Source: Thelonectria olida
Lineage: Eukaryota; Ascomycota; Sordariomycetes; Hypocreales; Nectriaceae
DNA: 64,000 nucleotides
Assembly: GCA_020736575.1 (NCBI GenBank)
Contig: JAGPYM010000003.1
Coordinates: 1,116,001-1,180,000, forward strand
Direction: 5' to 3'
Shown: one piece after another, positions 1-10,989 of the stretch
Position numbering within the stretch: position 1 is the first letter of the stretch
How the letters are laid out: each line of letters begins with the position of its first letter
Translations under genes and position numbers: made by a program
Notes under the pieces: generated by a model
The model's database searches: none
Seen by the model: the letters and a program-made list of their open reading frames with translations, nothing else
Told to the model about the DNA's origin: nothing

Positions 1-1888
1 ATCATCTCCCTCTCAGGTGGATGATGAGAGCACACTTAAATTGGACTCGATCATCCGTTCTGCTTGGTAGCTGACCATGACGACCTGTCATGTGCCGGGA
101 AGCGGCCCAGGCCGACAAGGGAGACGCGAAGAATACGGCACCCTTGAAGGTAAAACGAAACGAATACTTCCTCTTCTTCATCTTTCTGTTCTTCCTCAAG
201 TTTCAGACTTACGGATCGCACCTCGTCAGTCACCGTTCGGGAGCGGAGAATGGGTTAATGAGCACAGCATGACCGGGGGGGGGCAAACCCATGAAACTGG
301 CCATGTCAACGCGCGCCACCAACTACTAACTAATAAACGAGGGTCATTCATCATGATGGCACTGGAGCAAGGAAGAATGGTCCATGCTCTTCATCTCCAT
401 CTCTCTCTGTTTTCCCTCCGAGTTTGATGATGATGTGCCTTTTATTAGACAAGGAGCGGCAGGGACAGAGCGACTTGAGCGCATTGATTCTTCGAGCTGG
501 GGGCCGTGTTACAGCTTCTGCGCGGGGATCCATGTATAGAAACGGCCCAGCGTGGGTTTTTTTCGTTTCTTTCTTTTTCTCTTCCTTTTTGCCTCAAGTA
601 AACCATGTACGAATGAATATCCGGCCTATAGACGGCGTGGACGGGCCTTGACTTTGCATTTGCATCAGTTGTTATGTGGAGAGGCCATGCGGCATCCTTC
701 CCGCCAGATCATCACCATCGTCATCATCAGCTGAAGTTAGCAGCCGTTGGCGATTTCGATCGTGATCTGTCCAGTTACAGTCAGTCTCCAACTCGTATTT
801 GAAGTTGGAGCATGCAGCATATCTACTTGCACACGTGCCCGTCTCCCAAGGGCATCGCGCCTGGGTTAGGTAGGGTAAACCTGGGTTGGGCAACTGATGA
901 TACTGAGATGACACGGAGTGAGACCTACTGCAGTCTGCATGACGCTGCAGCATGCGTCTTAATTATTAGACATTCATGTCCATCTGCACCTCGTCTGCGT
1001 CCGACGGCCACGGCTGTTGGCTTGTCTGAGACCTTGATTTTCCGGCTGCCGTCCGTCGTTCGTTGTTCGTTGGTCCAGACGAAGCACTGAATGGAGATGG
1101 GATGCACAGCTTCCATATCTTGGCGGACACCCTTCCGGAACATTCTGCTTCTTTCACTTCTTCGTCCCGTCCAACGTCCACCTGTGTTCGTATGCTTCGA
1201 GGGCGCATCCGTCGAGTCGGGCAGGTTTGGCCTTCGACATCATAGCCTAATAAAGTTCAATAACGTCCAGCAGACCAATAAGACAGGCCGGATCAGGCCT
1301 CCATCTCGCCAACGGGAGCTGGTCAAAAGGGGCGCTGGCATGACCTGAATGGATTAATGAATTTATGAATGAATCAATGGAACTGGAAAGTGCCCGTCCA
1401 CTCTGACTGCAGCATGTGGGCGGGCTCCACAGCAAGGGGACGAGACGAGGGTTGGGAACTGGACCACAGGGAGACCACAAGGCCCCTTCCCTTCCCTTTC
1501 AGTCGTCCACCCCCGGAGATGGATCATGGAAGGCGCCAAGGAGACATGGTCGCCGCTCCCGGCATCCACTGGAGCCAGTTAGCCACTTAGGTGCATAGCG
1601 GCAGAGCGGCGCCTGGCATAGGAAGGAGCGCCACCACTGCGCCGTGCCTGACCTTTCATCTTCATTAATTACCTTACCTACCTTACCCGACAAGACGACG
1701 ACCTGACCTGCGGGACCCTTTAACATAAGGGACCCATCCCCGAGCTATCATCATCTTCCATCCTTTCCCTCATCTCAAACTCAACTTCCGAAACAACTTC
1801 CTCCTTTTCCCTCCCAGAGCCTCTTTTCTTCTTTCTGTGATACCCTCCGAACCTCAATTCGACTTTTTACCCCTCCAATATTTTAATA
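1..1888. other. gene-free left flank and promoter region
   Basis: I find no supportable gene here. The open frames are short, overlap on both strands and show no family motif. A run of nine G lies at 275-283. The last 150 bases, about 1,740-1,880, are strongly pyrimidine-rich, as is common just upstream of transcription starts in filamentous fungi, and probably belong to the promoter and 5' leader of the gene starting at 1,889. Confidence 0.5.
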
Positions 1889-2629
1889 ATGACTTCCAGC
1901 ATGGACCGAACCGACGCCGAGCTCGATGCTGACTGGCAGCCCAGCGGCCGTCGCCCCCAGTCGTGAGTTGCTCCCCTCTCTGCTACCCAGCTAGCCAGCC
2001 TTGTCGTCACGACAAATTCAATCATTACCGCCGCGATGCAGTTCAGACGAGATCCAGGAGCTGACAATTCTCTCCTCAACCAATAGTACCATTGCCCGCT
2101 CTTTCTCCGCCGAGTTGATGGACATCTTCCGCATCGAGAACTCCCTCACCGACCTGGACGAGCAAGTCTCCGAGAAGTAAGAGACCCTCCATCCCCTTCT
2201 CCTCGCTACTAGTTTGCCCCTTTCTCCCTAATGTCCCTATCGCCTTAGATTGGACCCTTGTTTTCCTGCATACCTTAGGACAAGTCTAATATTTTACCTT
2301 GCAATAGGAAGCGAGCCGTCAACAGAAACACTCAAGAACTTGCCTCCCTCGAGCAGCGCCTTCGCGAAATGGAGGAACGTCTTAAGCGCAACAACCCCCA
2401 GCGCACCCCGCTCCCCCAGGTCCAGCAGCAACAAGGCCAGCAGAGCTTCCAGAACCAGTCCCTTGATGTCGCCGCCAGTAAGGAAGACCAGAAGGCCCGC
2501 TCGCGTCCTGGAACCGCCCGCGCTTCCCAGCAGGCTCCTTCCGCCGGCAACATGCCCCCAACCCCGGGTGCCAGTGAAGGTGAATACTACATCATCACCA
2601 ACGCCGATGTGAATGACGGCACCCGCTGA
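1889..2629 (+). CDS. small coiled-coil protein of unknown function
   Basis: Three exons, 1889-1962, 2042-2176 and 2308-2629, give 176 residues. Introns of 79 and 131 nt have GTGAGT and GTAAGA donors, and the reading phase agrees across both joins. The protein starts with an acidic, polar stretch. Residues about 25-95 are predicted helix with heptad-like spacing, containing the motifs ELTILSSTNSTIARSF and LEQRLREMEERLKR. The rest, about 96-176, is low-complexity and rich in Gln, Pro, Ala and Ser, and ends in a short hydrophobic-acidic patch (GEYYIITNADVNDG). I do not recognise the family. The helix followed by a disordered tail suggests a scaffold or complex subunit, but no function can be assigned. 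A pyrimidine-rich leader lies directly upstream and supports the ATG at 1889; an alternative ATG lies four codons later. Confidence 0.7.
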
Positions 2630-3682
2630 CTTGGCGCTCCAGATGGAGATCACGAATAAGCTTGCTTTTGCCCTTGAGATATCAATATCCTCCACCTGTT
2701 CAGGCACCTGACCACGGCACGGGATCATCTTATCACTGTTTTATTTGACTTATCGAAACACATGATTCACTCTCGATGGCGCATTTGTTAGAGGATGGAC
2801 CCAGGAAACCTTAGGCCATGGTCCACCATTTATTCGTCCCTGATTTGTTTTTTTGCGACGGGCGCATGAGTTTCGCATATTGGAACTCAAATCACCACTG
2901 ATTCCCCACCGACGGCCGATTTTGGTTCAGCATTGCGACAACTTCTAGGCGGACCAAAGCTTAGCTCAGCTCATGACTAGCTGGCTTGTTGCGCTAAGGC
3001 CTCGTTACTTTTTTCCATTTATTCTTTCAGAGGGGCATGGAATGCGGGAGCGGATGGGGTCAATGAAGCCAAACCCCCTGGCCTCCTCCTAATACCCTTT
3101 GCTCACTCGTTTGACGACGACTTTTGATCACATTCCCTGGCGTTATAGAGGCAGCATTTATTACTTTTGATTTTCTCTCACGCTACAGTGGCCTGGTCGG
3201 CTTTACTCCTGTAATACCCCCGGTCTCTTCTTCAAAACGACACCTGATCCTCAGCTTATATAGAAGGGGGAGCTGCTTTTTATCTGGGTTTATTATCTTT
3301 GGGGGATGACAATTGTATGGGGACACCATGGGCGGAAATCTCAATGCTTTGTGTTTGGATGTTGGGATGGATGATGATGCATGGACAGATGGATGTGCGG
3401 GATGGAGTAAGTGCAGGAATCAGGCGAGGAGCGTATGTACCATATTTCACATGGTCAGAAAATACACTCACGGTTCCTTTTCACTTTTGAGCATCAATTT
3501 TCACGAGAATTGTTCTTCGCTTGCTATTGCAGGCTCGCACTTAATAGACGGATAATGGTATGGAAGTCTGGAATGTCTTGCTTACTACTGGTAACTAGCA
3601 CCGACAAACGCTCATGTCCCCACGGCTCTGCACGTATTATTTCGCCTCTCATATTCTTACAAGTCTAGAGCCCCGCGTCGTT
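2630..3682. other. convergent intergenic region
   Basis: This gap lies between the 3' ends of the coiled-coil gene (+) and the aspartyl protease (-). It should hold both 3' untranslated regions. I see no additional gene, tRNA or repeat in it. Confidence 0.5.
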
Positions 3683-5188
3683 TCACTCGAGATCTTCGAG
3701 ATGCTTGTTGGCAAACCCGACTCGGTGGTTCTCAAGGTCAAACGCCACAAGCAACGCCTTGAGCATGACGTCGCCGAATATGGTCACTTCCATATCCTCG
3801 GCGCTCTGCATGCCGCCCCAGCAGTACTCTGGATCATCCTCGACGGGTCCGTAGTTGAGGTAGGGTCCTGGGATAGTGACTACGTGCTCCTCGTCGTCGG
3901 TGCCCTCACCCGGAAGCTTGAACAGGAGGTCCGGAAGGCCGTTGGCCAGGTTGCAGGGGAAGGTGAAAGCGTCATGAAGGCGAGGGTCAACACGCATGCC
4001 GGGTACGTCGTACCAGTACATGCTAGCGAGGTCGGGAGGCATGAACATGAGGGTGGTACCTGTGTCGATAGTGGCCTCGAACTCGTGCTCCCACCATACA
4101 CGACGGTTTCCGGTCCAGGCAGTGAGCTTGAAGGTGACATCCCAATGAGGACTGTCTGGGTTTGTCTCCATCCAAGTGATGTTGTCAGAACCACGAGACG
4201 CGTTGAGATGGCCAAAGTCGAAGATCCCCGAGGCGTTGCGACGGAGATCGACAGAGATGACGGGGTTATCTAGGAGCGGACGGAGACGATCGAGGAAGGA
4301 CGGCAAGGGAGGTTCGATGTTGCTGGAGAGAGACTTTGCGAAGCCCATGATACCCGAGAGCTCAGTCTCACGCTCGAAGCGTGGAGAGACGATTTCGGCG
4401 GATTGGACTGGGGCGTCGAAGAGCTCGAAACCGGCCATGCGGACAGTGTCGAAGTAGACTACGCCATTGGCATGGGTTCCGTCCACTGCAGAGATACCGA
4501 GTTAACACGATGCTTGTCAATGAGGGACCCCCCCACCCCCCCCCCCCCCCCCCCGGAAGAAGAATTGTTGGCTTACTATAGGCGACCTGCCACTCAGCAT
4601 CTTCAACGGCGTGAGATGTGTTGGAGGCGTGAGGTCGATACTGAGGAGCCCAAGGGCCGTCCGTGTTGGTTCGATAGACGGTGTCTGAGGATTGCACCCA
4701 CCTGTTACGCCAGTCAGCACATGGAGTTGTTACAGAAAAGGGTTTGGTTTTTCTCACATATCGGCAGAACCAGTGTCAAAGGCCATCTTGAGCGTCTGTG
4801 GCGGATTCCCGATTTCGATATCAGCGATATAGATGTCGTCACTGCCGAGGGGCTTTACGTCGACGAGTCCATCTAGACACAGACATAGCTGTCAACACCA
4901 TCACATATGGATATCCTTCTCGAGCGGAAAAGACCTACCATCATCAAGCAGTCCAAAGGTCGACAGGACGTCCCCTGGAATAACCTTGCCCCATTTCTGT
5001 CTCGCGGCCGCCCACTCCCGGGGGAAGTCTCGCTTGGATGCCTGCGTCTTGCTGACGGGGACGGAGAAGCTCGACGTGGATTTTCCAGGGGGAGGGAATT
5101 TGGACGTGGAACGAGCAGCGTGACGAGGAGACACGAGGGCCGTTGCCAGGCCGGCGAGGAGGGGGATGAGAAGAACGAGAGATCTCAT
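3683..5188 (-). CDS. secreted pepsin-type aspartyl protease
   Basis: Family A1 aspartyl endopeptidase, 430 residues from four exons: 5188-4939, 4872-4758, 4701-4577 and 4485-3683. Residues 1-18 form a classic signal peptide (hydrophobic LVLLIPLLAGLATALV), followed by a basic, Ser/Pro-rich propeptide to about residue 80. The first catalytic motif is FDTGSAD with Asp116, the flap tyrosine is Tyr163 in AYMDGT, and the second catalytic motif is IDTGTT with Asp304. Each active-site half lies in its own lobe, as expected for a bilobal pepsin fold. Length is normal for the family and I see no C-terminal membrane or GPI signal, so it is probably secreted. The two catalytic motifs fall in different exons and the phase agrees at all three joins, which supports the model. 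The third intron (4576-4486) carries an unusual homopolymer (see separate entry). Substrate is unknown. Confidence 0.92.
4528..4554. repeat. poly-C / poly-G tract inside a protease intron
   Basis: Seven C, one A, then 19 consecutive C on the + strand (4536-4554). The tract lies in the 91-nt third intron of the aspartyl protease, so the pre-mRNA carries a G-run near the 5' part of the intron. Such runs are prone to length change and to sequencing error. Confidence 0.9.
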
Positions 5189-6645
5189 GGTTGGTGATGG
5201 AGGAGATTCCTTCTCTCTCGTTTTCCCCGAAGAAATAATGGCGGGGATGAGGGAAGAAATAGAGAGAAGAAAGTGGTGAATGAATGGGGGGTGGAGTGAA
5301 TGAGTGGGTGAATGAGTGATGGAGGGAAAGAGAAGACGAGGTTCCTTCCAAGGCTATTCTTGGAGGAGAAGAAGAAAGTACGGAGGGTGGAGGGGGAGGA
5401 TGAAGAGAAGGAAGAGAATAACAACCTGAAGGACGGGAAAAATACAACCAAACCACCGCCAGCTGTCAACTGCATAGAGAAGCGGCCCGGCAGCTGTCAA
5501 CGAGCGTCAATCCAAGTTGAAGAGACCAATCAGAAACGTCAGTGAAATTAATCGATCCTGTCCAACAACTTGTCCAACTCTTTATTAACAAATCAACTCA
5601 AAGCTCGTGGACATGGGAAGAAAAAAAAAAAAAGGAAGAGAGCCATCTGCCAACTCATATCGTCCACCTCATCTCATATAAACCCAGGGCCGTGAGCTTA
5701 TAGTTCCCCAACCCGTGTCTGCTTTCCCGTCGTACAACCCCTTTCCCCTTCCTGAACATGAATAGGCGATCACTTCGAACTTCCTCCCACCCTCCAGTAC
5801 ACTTTGCCGTATCATCGTTGCACAAACACCCTCTCCCAGCGTCACACGACACGCATCGTCGTCCCGCTCGTGTGTTTCGTTGACAAGCGAACTCAACAAG
5901 GGTCCAAGTCTTGTTTGATCAAAATAGCCCGCAACGGGCTCTGGCATCGGCGCGGACGGGAACAAGGATCAACCAAAGCGGCGACCGGCCAAGGGGATTG
6001 AGTAGAGCAAAACGAGGGCGACACAAGTACACGTACGCGCACGCACAGATGCACAAGCCTAACATTTTCCTCCGTGTCTTCTCTCGTGGTGCGGCTGTGC
6101 CAGACATGGCAAAGCAACGAAACCCCAACTACGATGGCCCTCTTCCGAATACAGGCGGGAACGACGGATACACAGAGATCCCGTTATGGGAAAGAAGGCT
6201 CATGTGAGGGGTGTTTGCTGCTGTTGAGAACATTGAAGCGTTGGGGATGGGACCGGTCGGAGATGGTAGAACGAAGCCGGAGACTACGGGACAGACACGG
6301 GGCCAAACAATGGTTCCTCCGAGCAGATTGCCCGATCGAAATCAAATCTCGATCCCGATCGGCCCGGTGAGAAGGCATACAAGGGGGCATTGTCCATACA
6401 AACCGTTCCTTTGACGAGCACAAATGACTCGTCAGCCTTGATTGCTTGCCTCTAGATCCAGTCCTCACAAACACCCATGCGTAACGACCGAGAGATGGGA
6501 CTTTGTATCATCATCCATATCTTCACATGTGCCGTATGTATGGTCTATTCCATTACACGACTCGCTTTCAATGCGTTATCAACTAAATGGGCTTTCCGTT
6601 TTCCTCCGCGTAAATCGTCAAAATGACAAACATGTCTTCTATAGC
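5189..6645. other. intergenic region, protease promoter and lhs1 3' region
   Basis: Both neighbours are on the - strand. The part next to 5,188 should be the promoter and leader of the protease; its - strand is rich in CT runs around 5,200-5,450. The part next to 6,646 should hold the lhs1 3' untranslated region. A 12-nt A-run lies near 5,620. No gene is supported. Confidence 0.5.
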
Positions 6646-9600
6646 CTATAGCTCATCATGTGATGGCTGCTCCTTGGTCTCTTCTTCCACCTTTTGGTCT
6701 TTCTTCAACTGCTCGAGGAGCTGCTCGAGCTCCTCTTGGGAAATGCCCTCGCCATTCTTGCCCTTCAGCTGCTCCTTCATAAAGTCCTCAGCGTTGAACT
6801 CAACCGTCTCCTCTGAAGAGTCGGCGCTTGTCGTCTGGCTCCTCTTCGGCTTCTTCGATTTGGCCGCCTTTTTAGCCTTCTTAGCCTCCTTTTCCACCTT
6901 CTTGGCTCCCTTCATTGCGAGCTGGATGCCTGCCTGCTCGAGGTTGCGAGTCTTGAGTTCAAGGTCCTTGACACGGATAACAGGGTCATCGTGGGGTCCC
7001 AAAGCATCTTGCTTAGGTACCAATGCATTGATCCACTTCAGAGTAGACTCGTAAAGATCAGTAATCTCCTTCAAGTCCTCCTTCGTGTATAGAGGAGGAA
7101 CTGGCCCCTTCTCCTTAATCACATCTTCCATCTTGCGTGCTACTTTCTCAGCACTGTCATCGTCCTCCAGACCATCAAACTCGCCCTGGGGTGTTTCCGA
7201 GGATGCTGCCTCGCTGCTGGTGCTAGCAGAGGAGGATTCCGAGGCAGACTTGTGCCAGGCTTCATGCTCCTCAATCTGAGCCTTAATCTGCGTCATGAAC
7301 TCGTTCGTCTTGCCCAGAACATTCTGCAACTGGCCCACAAGCACAGGTCGCTTATCGGCTTCAGTGATTCGTCGTTGGACAGGCTTGACGAGGTCCTGGA
7401 GTCCCTTCATCTTCTTCTTGAGTTCATCCAGCGTAGCTTCAGCCCCATCACCGTAGAGCCAGTCGCCAATCTCGCTCGACAGTTCAGACAGCTTGGTTCG
7501 AACTTCCTCGGTCGAGGCCTTGATGAACTCTTCTCCCTCAATAATGTCCCGGACCTTGTATGTGTAGGCCTCAAGCTGGTTCAGAGCCTCCTCTCTTTGG
7601 AATCTCGCCTTGTCAGAGGCAGCAAAGGCCTTGAGACGATCCTTGGCCTTGACGAGTTCTTCCTTGGTAAGCTCAGGAGTGCCAAGCTTCTCAACTGTCA
7701 CCTCCACGGGAATGGAGACAGTCTCCTTCTTCTTGGGGGCACCCTTGGTGTCGGCCTTGGCCTCGGGGGACTCAGATGCAGCGGCTTCGGCTTCGGAGGC
7801 AGTGGAAGATTCTGTGGATTCTTCTACCTCAGAAGAGCTCTTGGAGTCCTCCTTCATGACTTCCTCAGAGCCCTCAGTCTCTTCTTCTTCTCCAAGAGGC
7901 TTTTGCTCCTTGTCCTTCTTGCCAAACCCAAAAAGGTTCTTGACGCCGCCGACGAAGCCCTCCTTCTCGGCATCGGCCATACACTCAACAAGGGCCTTGG
8001 TGATTCGGAACTCGCCGTTCTCGGAGGTCAACTCCGTGGCAATCTTGAACTTGAGGTCGGCTTCATCACAAGAAGGGTACTTTTCCTTGATAGCAGCCAC
8101 AGTAGCGGTCAGGTTCTTGGTCGTAAAGGTTTTGACATCCTTCTCCTCAGACCCGACCTGCTGGTAGATAGTCGCCGTGAAATCTTCCTTGTCGTCGAAA
8201 GTGACAACCTTCAGGGCGCCCTTGGGGGAGATGGGGCTCCACAGACGCTGGCGCTCAACCTCGTCGGTGCCGGAGGTGCGCTTGAGGCCACTGGGGTAGA
8301 AGGTACCCTCAGAGATGCGGATCTCCTTGACTCGGAAGCTGGGGCTAAGCTCGGCGGCGCGGAAGCCTGCACCAAACACCGCAGCTTCATCTGAGTTTAC
8401 GTTGGATCGGATCTTCTCAGGAGATCCAACAAGGTTCTCAAGAGCCTTCTGCACAAACGGAGTTCGCGTAGCACCACCGTGAAGGATAATAGAGTCAAGG
8501 TCGGCAATGTCGAGACCCGCTACCTTGAGCGCATCGTTGACAGTGACGGCAATTCTCTCGGCGTGTCCCGAAGCCATCTCCTCGAATTGAGCCCGGCTGA
8601 TCTTGTACTTGAAGTCGACGTCCTCGTAAAGGCCCTCGAAGCTAGCTCGGGTATTCTGGTTGGCACTCAAGACATGTCGGACCTTGGAGACCTGGTTGGT
8701 CAGCTTGGCGATGGCACGGCCGTGGGCCTGAACACCCTCGGCAGTGACGGAAGCCTTCTGAGCACCCTTGGACTCGACGAATTGCTTGACCATATCGTCG
8801 ATGATGAGGTTGTTGAGAGCGTCTCCACCAAGGGTTCGGTCCCAGCCAGCTCCCAGGACCTGGACTTCCTGAACGGTCTTGTTGAATTTGCCAATGTCCT
8901 TAACTGTCTGGCTCTGGAACTTCATGATGGTAGTCTTGGTAGAGCCCGAGCCCATATCAAAGACCATGTGGTATTCGGGCTTGGCACCCTCGCTGATGCT
9001 GGGGAACTGGCGGCTGGTGGCGTAATTCAATCCAACAGCAAGACCATCGCTGATCAGGCCGAGAACCTTAAGCCCGGCAAGGTCGGCGGCGGTCTGGATG
9101 GCGCGCTTCTCCTCCGTGGTATAGAAAGGAGGAACCGTAATGACAATTGAGCGAACGAGGGAACCGTCACCAGCCGCGGCCTCGGCATTCTTCTGGATGC
9201 TCTGAAGCTCCATGGCGAGAAGTTCCTCGACCATCCATGCCTCCTCTTCCGCGGTGAATGCCTTGCTCTTGAAAGTGACTGTGCCTCGGGTCGCATGTGC
9301 CTGCAATTGCAAAGCGGGATGTCGGGAGGCATACTCTTGGACGATGGAACTGTCGAGGGGTAGACCAAGAATGGTCTTCAGGTTGGGGTAGACGTCGCCA
9401 GGGAATCGAGCGCTGAGAGCCATGGCGTCCGCGCCGTAAGCTCTCTCGGGGTATTCTCCAGCCTGGGGTCCATTTCGGGAAGGCTTGAAGACAATGGCGG
9501 ATGTCTCTTTTCGTCGCGAGTCCTTGGTAAGGACAATGTCGAGAGGGATTCCGGGTTTGACGAGGGCGGCCTTGATGTACTCAGTACCAAGGTCAACACC

Positions 9601-9690
9601 CAATACAGCAGAGACTGCGAAAACATTGGAGGCGAAGAAGAAGACGGCTCCAAGGAGCGTCATCAATGGCGACACTCGAAGGGCAGCCAT
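6646..9690 (-). CDS. lhs1: ER lumenal Hsp70-like chaperone Lhs1 / GRP170
   Basis: Hsp110/GRP170-class member of the Hsp70 superfamily, 1,014 residues in one uninterrupted frame. In fungi Lhs1 acts in the ER lumen as nucleotide-exchange partner of BiP/Kar2 and helps protein import and folding. Visible evidence: an N-terminal hydrophobic signal (about residues 8-28), the phosphate-1 loop GVDLGTEYIK just after it, a phosphate-2-like loop FDMGSGSTKTTIMKF, and an adenosine-loop motif ILHGGATRTPFVQ. The second half has a long acidic, Ser/Glu-rich insertion and a lysine-rich C-terminal region, as in GRP170 proteins. The last four residues are HDEL, the ER-retrieval signal. Signal peptide plus HDEL place it in the ER lumen. 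The gene is intronless, unlike most neighbours. The acidic insertion makes it longer than yeast Lhs1, but within the range for filamentous fungi. Confidence 0.95.
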   Translation of the reverse strand: MAALRVSPLMTLLGAVFFFASNVFAVSAVLGVDLGTEYIKAALVKPGIPLDIVLTKDSRRKETSAIVFKPSRNGPQAGEYPERAYGADAMALSARFPGDVYPNLKTILGLPLDSSIVQEYASRHPALQLQAHATRGTVTFKSKAFTAEEEAWMVEELLAMELQSIQKNAEAAAGDGSLVRSIVITVPPFYTTEEKRAIQTAADLAGLKVLGLISDGLAVGLNYATSRQFPSISEGAKPEYHMVFDMGSGSTKTTIMKFQSQTVKDIGKFNKTVQEVQVLGAGWDRTLGGDALNNLIIDDMVKQFVESKGAQKASVTAEGVQAHGRAIAKLTNQVSKVRHVLSANQNTRASFEGLYEDVDFKYKISRAQFEEMASGHAERIAVTVNDALKVAGLDIADLDSIILHGGATRTPFVQKALENLVGSPEKIRSNVNSDEAAVFGAGFRAAELSPSFRVKEIRISEGTFYPSGLKRTSGTDEVERQRLWSPISPKGALKVVTFDDKEDFTATIYQQVGSEEKDVKTFTTKNLTATVAAIKEKYPSCDEADLKFKIATELTSENGEFRITKALVECMADAEKEGFVGGVKNLFGFGKKDKEQKPLGEEEETEGSEEVMKEDSKSSSEVEESTESSTASEAEAAASESPEAKADTKGAPKKKETVSIPVEVTVEKLGTPELTKEELVKAKDRLKAFAASDKARFQREEALNQLEAYTYKVRDIIEGEEFIKASTEEVRTKLSELSSEIGDWLYGDGAEATLDELKKKMKGLQDLVKPVQRRITEADKRPVLVGQLQNVLGKTNEFMTQIKAQIEEHEAWHKSASESSSASTSSEAASSETPQGEFDGLEDDDSAEKVARKMEDVIKEKGPVPPLYTKEDLKEITDLYESTLKWINALVPKQDALGPHDDPVIRVKDLELKTRNLEQAGIQLAMKGAKKVEKEAKKAKKAAKSKKPKRSQTTSADSSEETVEFNAEDFMKEQLKGKNGEGISQEELEQLLEQLKKDQKVEEETKEQPSHDEL

Positions 9691-10989
9691 GGTTGGTGGG
9701 GTTTGCGCTGAGCTCGGCGCAACAGCTCGAGGGGAGAAGAACTATATATGCGAAAGGGACACCGCCTGGCGGGTACGTCCGAAAGACAATGACTCGTCTC
9801 AAAGTAAAAGAAGAAAAAAACCTAGGGAAGAAGGAAAAGGAAATTGGAAGTGAGTTCGAGTCCCGAGGCCAAAGGGGAAGCAAGGCCAGAATATAGTCGG
9901 AACAAGAAAAGGAAAAGAGAGGTTGAGGTGGCCTCAATTTTGTCCAATGGCGCACGGCAAGAAGCCACGAAGCTCTTAACTTAAGCTTGAGTCCAGCCAC
10001 TCAGCAAAGAGGACAAGGTGGTGAAAATGGCAGCAAGCGCTGCGACGTCCTTGCTTCTGCAAGGCTGACGGGGCCGATAAGCCTGTTCGCACTCAATCAT
10101 TGGCGCGATAACGGTCTGAGCGGGGCAATCGTGACGATTTGTGGGTAAAGGTACCTGTAACTACCGCCTCACGTTTCCTTGACAAAGAAGAAGGGTCCAA
10201 GGATGCGACTAAGATCCTAGTACCACATGAAATACCTGATAATCTTCATGATATCTGGCCATAAATAGTCCATTGACTTGTACCAGGCGAAATAGCCTTT
10301 TGGTGTGTTCAATGCGAAATGTCCACGTGGCATCTAATTGCTGACAGAGCGAGAAGACAGATCTCGTATCGATTTGGTGAATTTCATTCCGACTATCCGA
10401 TCATCACCTGCGTCGTTGCTGGGAAGGCCGGGGCAAAGCTTCTAGCCGCTTCACATCACTTGTAGGAATGCATTGGAAAGACACGGAAATACGATTAACT
10501 TTGAATGACTCGTAATCGCAAACAGAGTTATTTGAGGGTAGTACCTAAGGTAGTTCATACTGGGTAATTCATGACAACCTTACTCTATGGGACATCGCGG
10601 GGGAACCTATGGTGAAGTGGGTACGGTACGTTCAACTGAGGCAGACAGATATGCGACGTTTGGAAAAAATTGCCAGAGTGGTACAAGGCTCATGGTAGCC
10701 CGTAATTTGAAGGCCAAAAATCATTCGAAAGTTGTATTTAGACACGAGTAGTTGGCTTCGCATTAAAAAATTTGGTCCGGGTTCTCATCGTCCGTCGTCC
10801 AACGAAGCAAGGGGGTCGTTTGGAGCTTAAGACCGAACATGTTGAGATGGATAGATAGCTCATCAGTATGCTAAGCGCATCTATGGCATACAAGGAGCTT
10901 CCTCTCACTAGCAACTCTCTTCGTGCATTGATTCCGGGCTTCATCATCTTTCGTGGCGGAGGCTTCCATTCTAAACCCATGTTCGTTCC
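9691..10989. other. intergenic region, lhs1 promoter and hub1 3' region
   Basis: Both flanking genes are on the - strand. The right part should hold the 3' untranslated region of hub1 and the left part the lhs1 promoter. I looked for an ER-stress element here and found only loose matches with wrong spacing. A short frame at 10,738-10,980 on the - strand has no family motif and I take it as 3' untranslated sequence. Confidence 0.5.

Noticed and set aside
7252..8394. 380-codon open frame on the + strand
   Set aside because: It lies fully antisense to lhs1 in a region of strong codon bias and carries no motif of its own; the Leu/Gly-rich translation is typical of a shadow frame.
9935..9985. ER-stress-element-like CCAAT and CCACG pair upstream of lhs1
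   Set aside because: The spacing is 16 bases where the mammalian element needs 9, and filamentous fungi use a different HacA site; chance match is likely.
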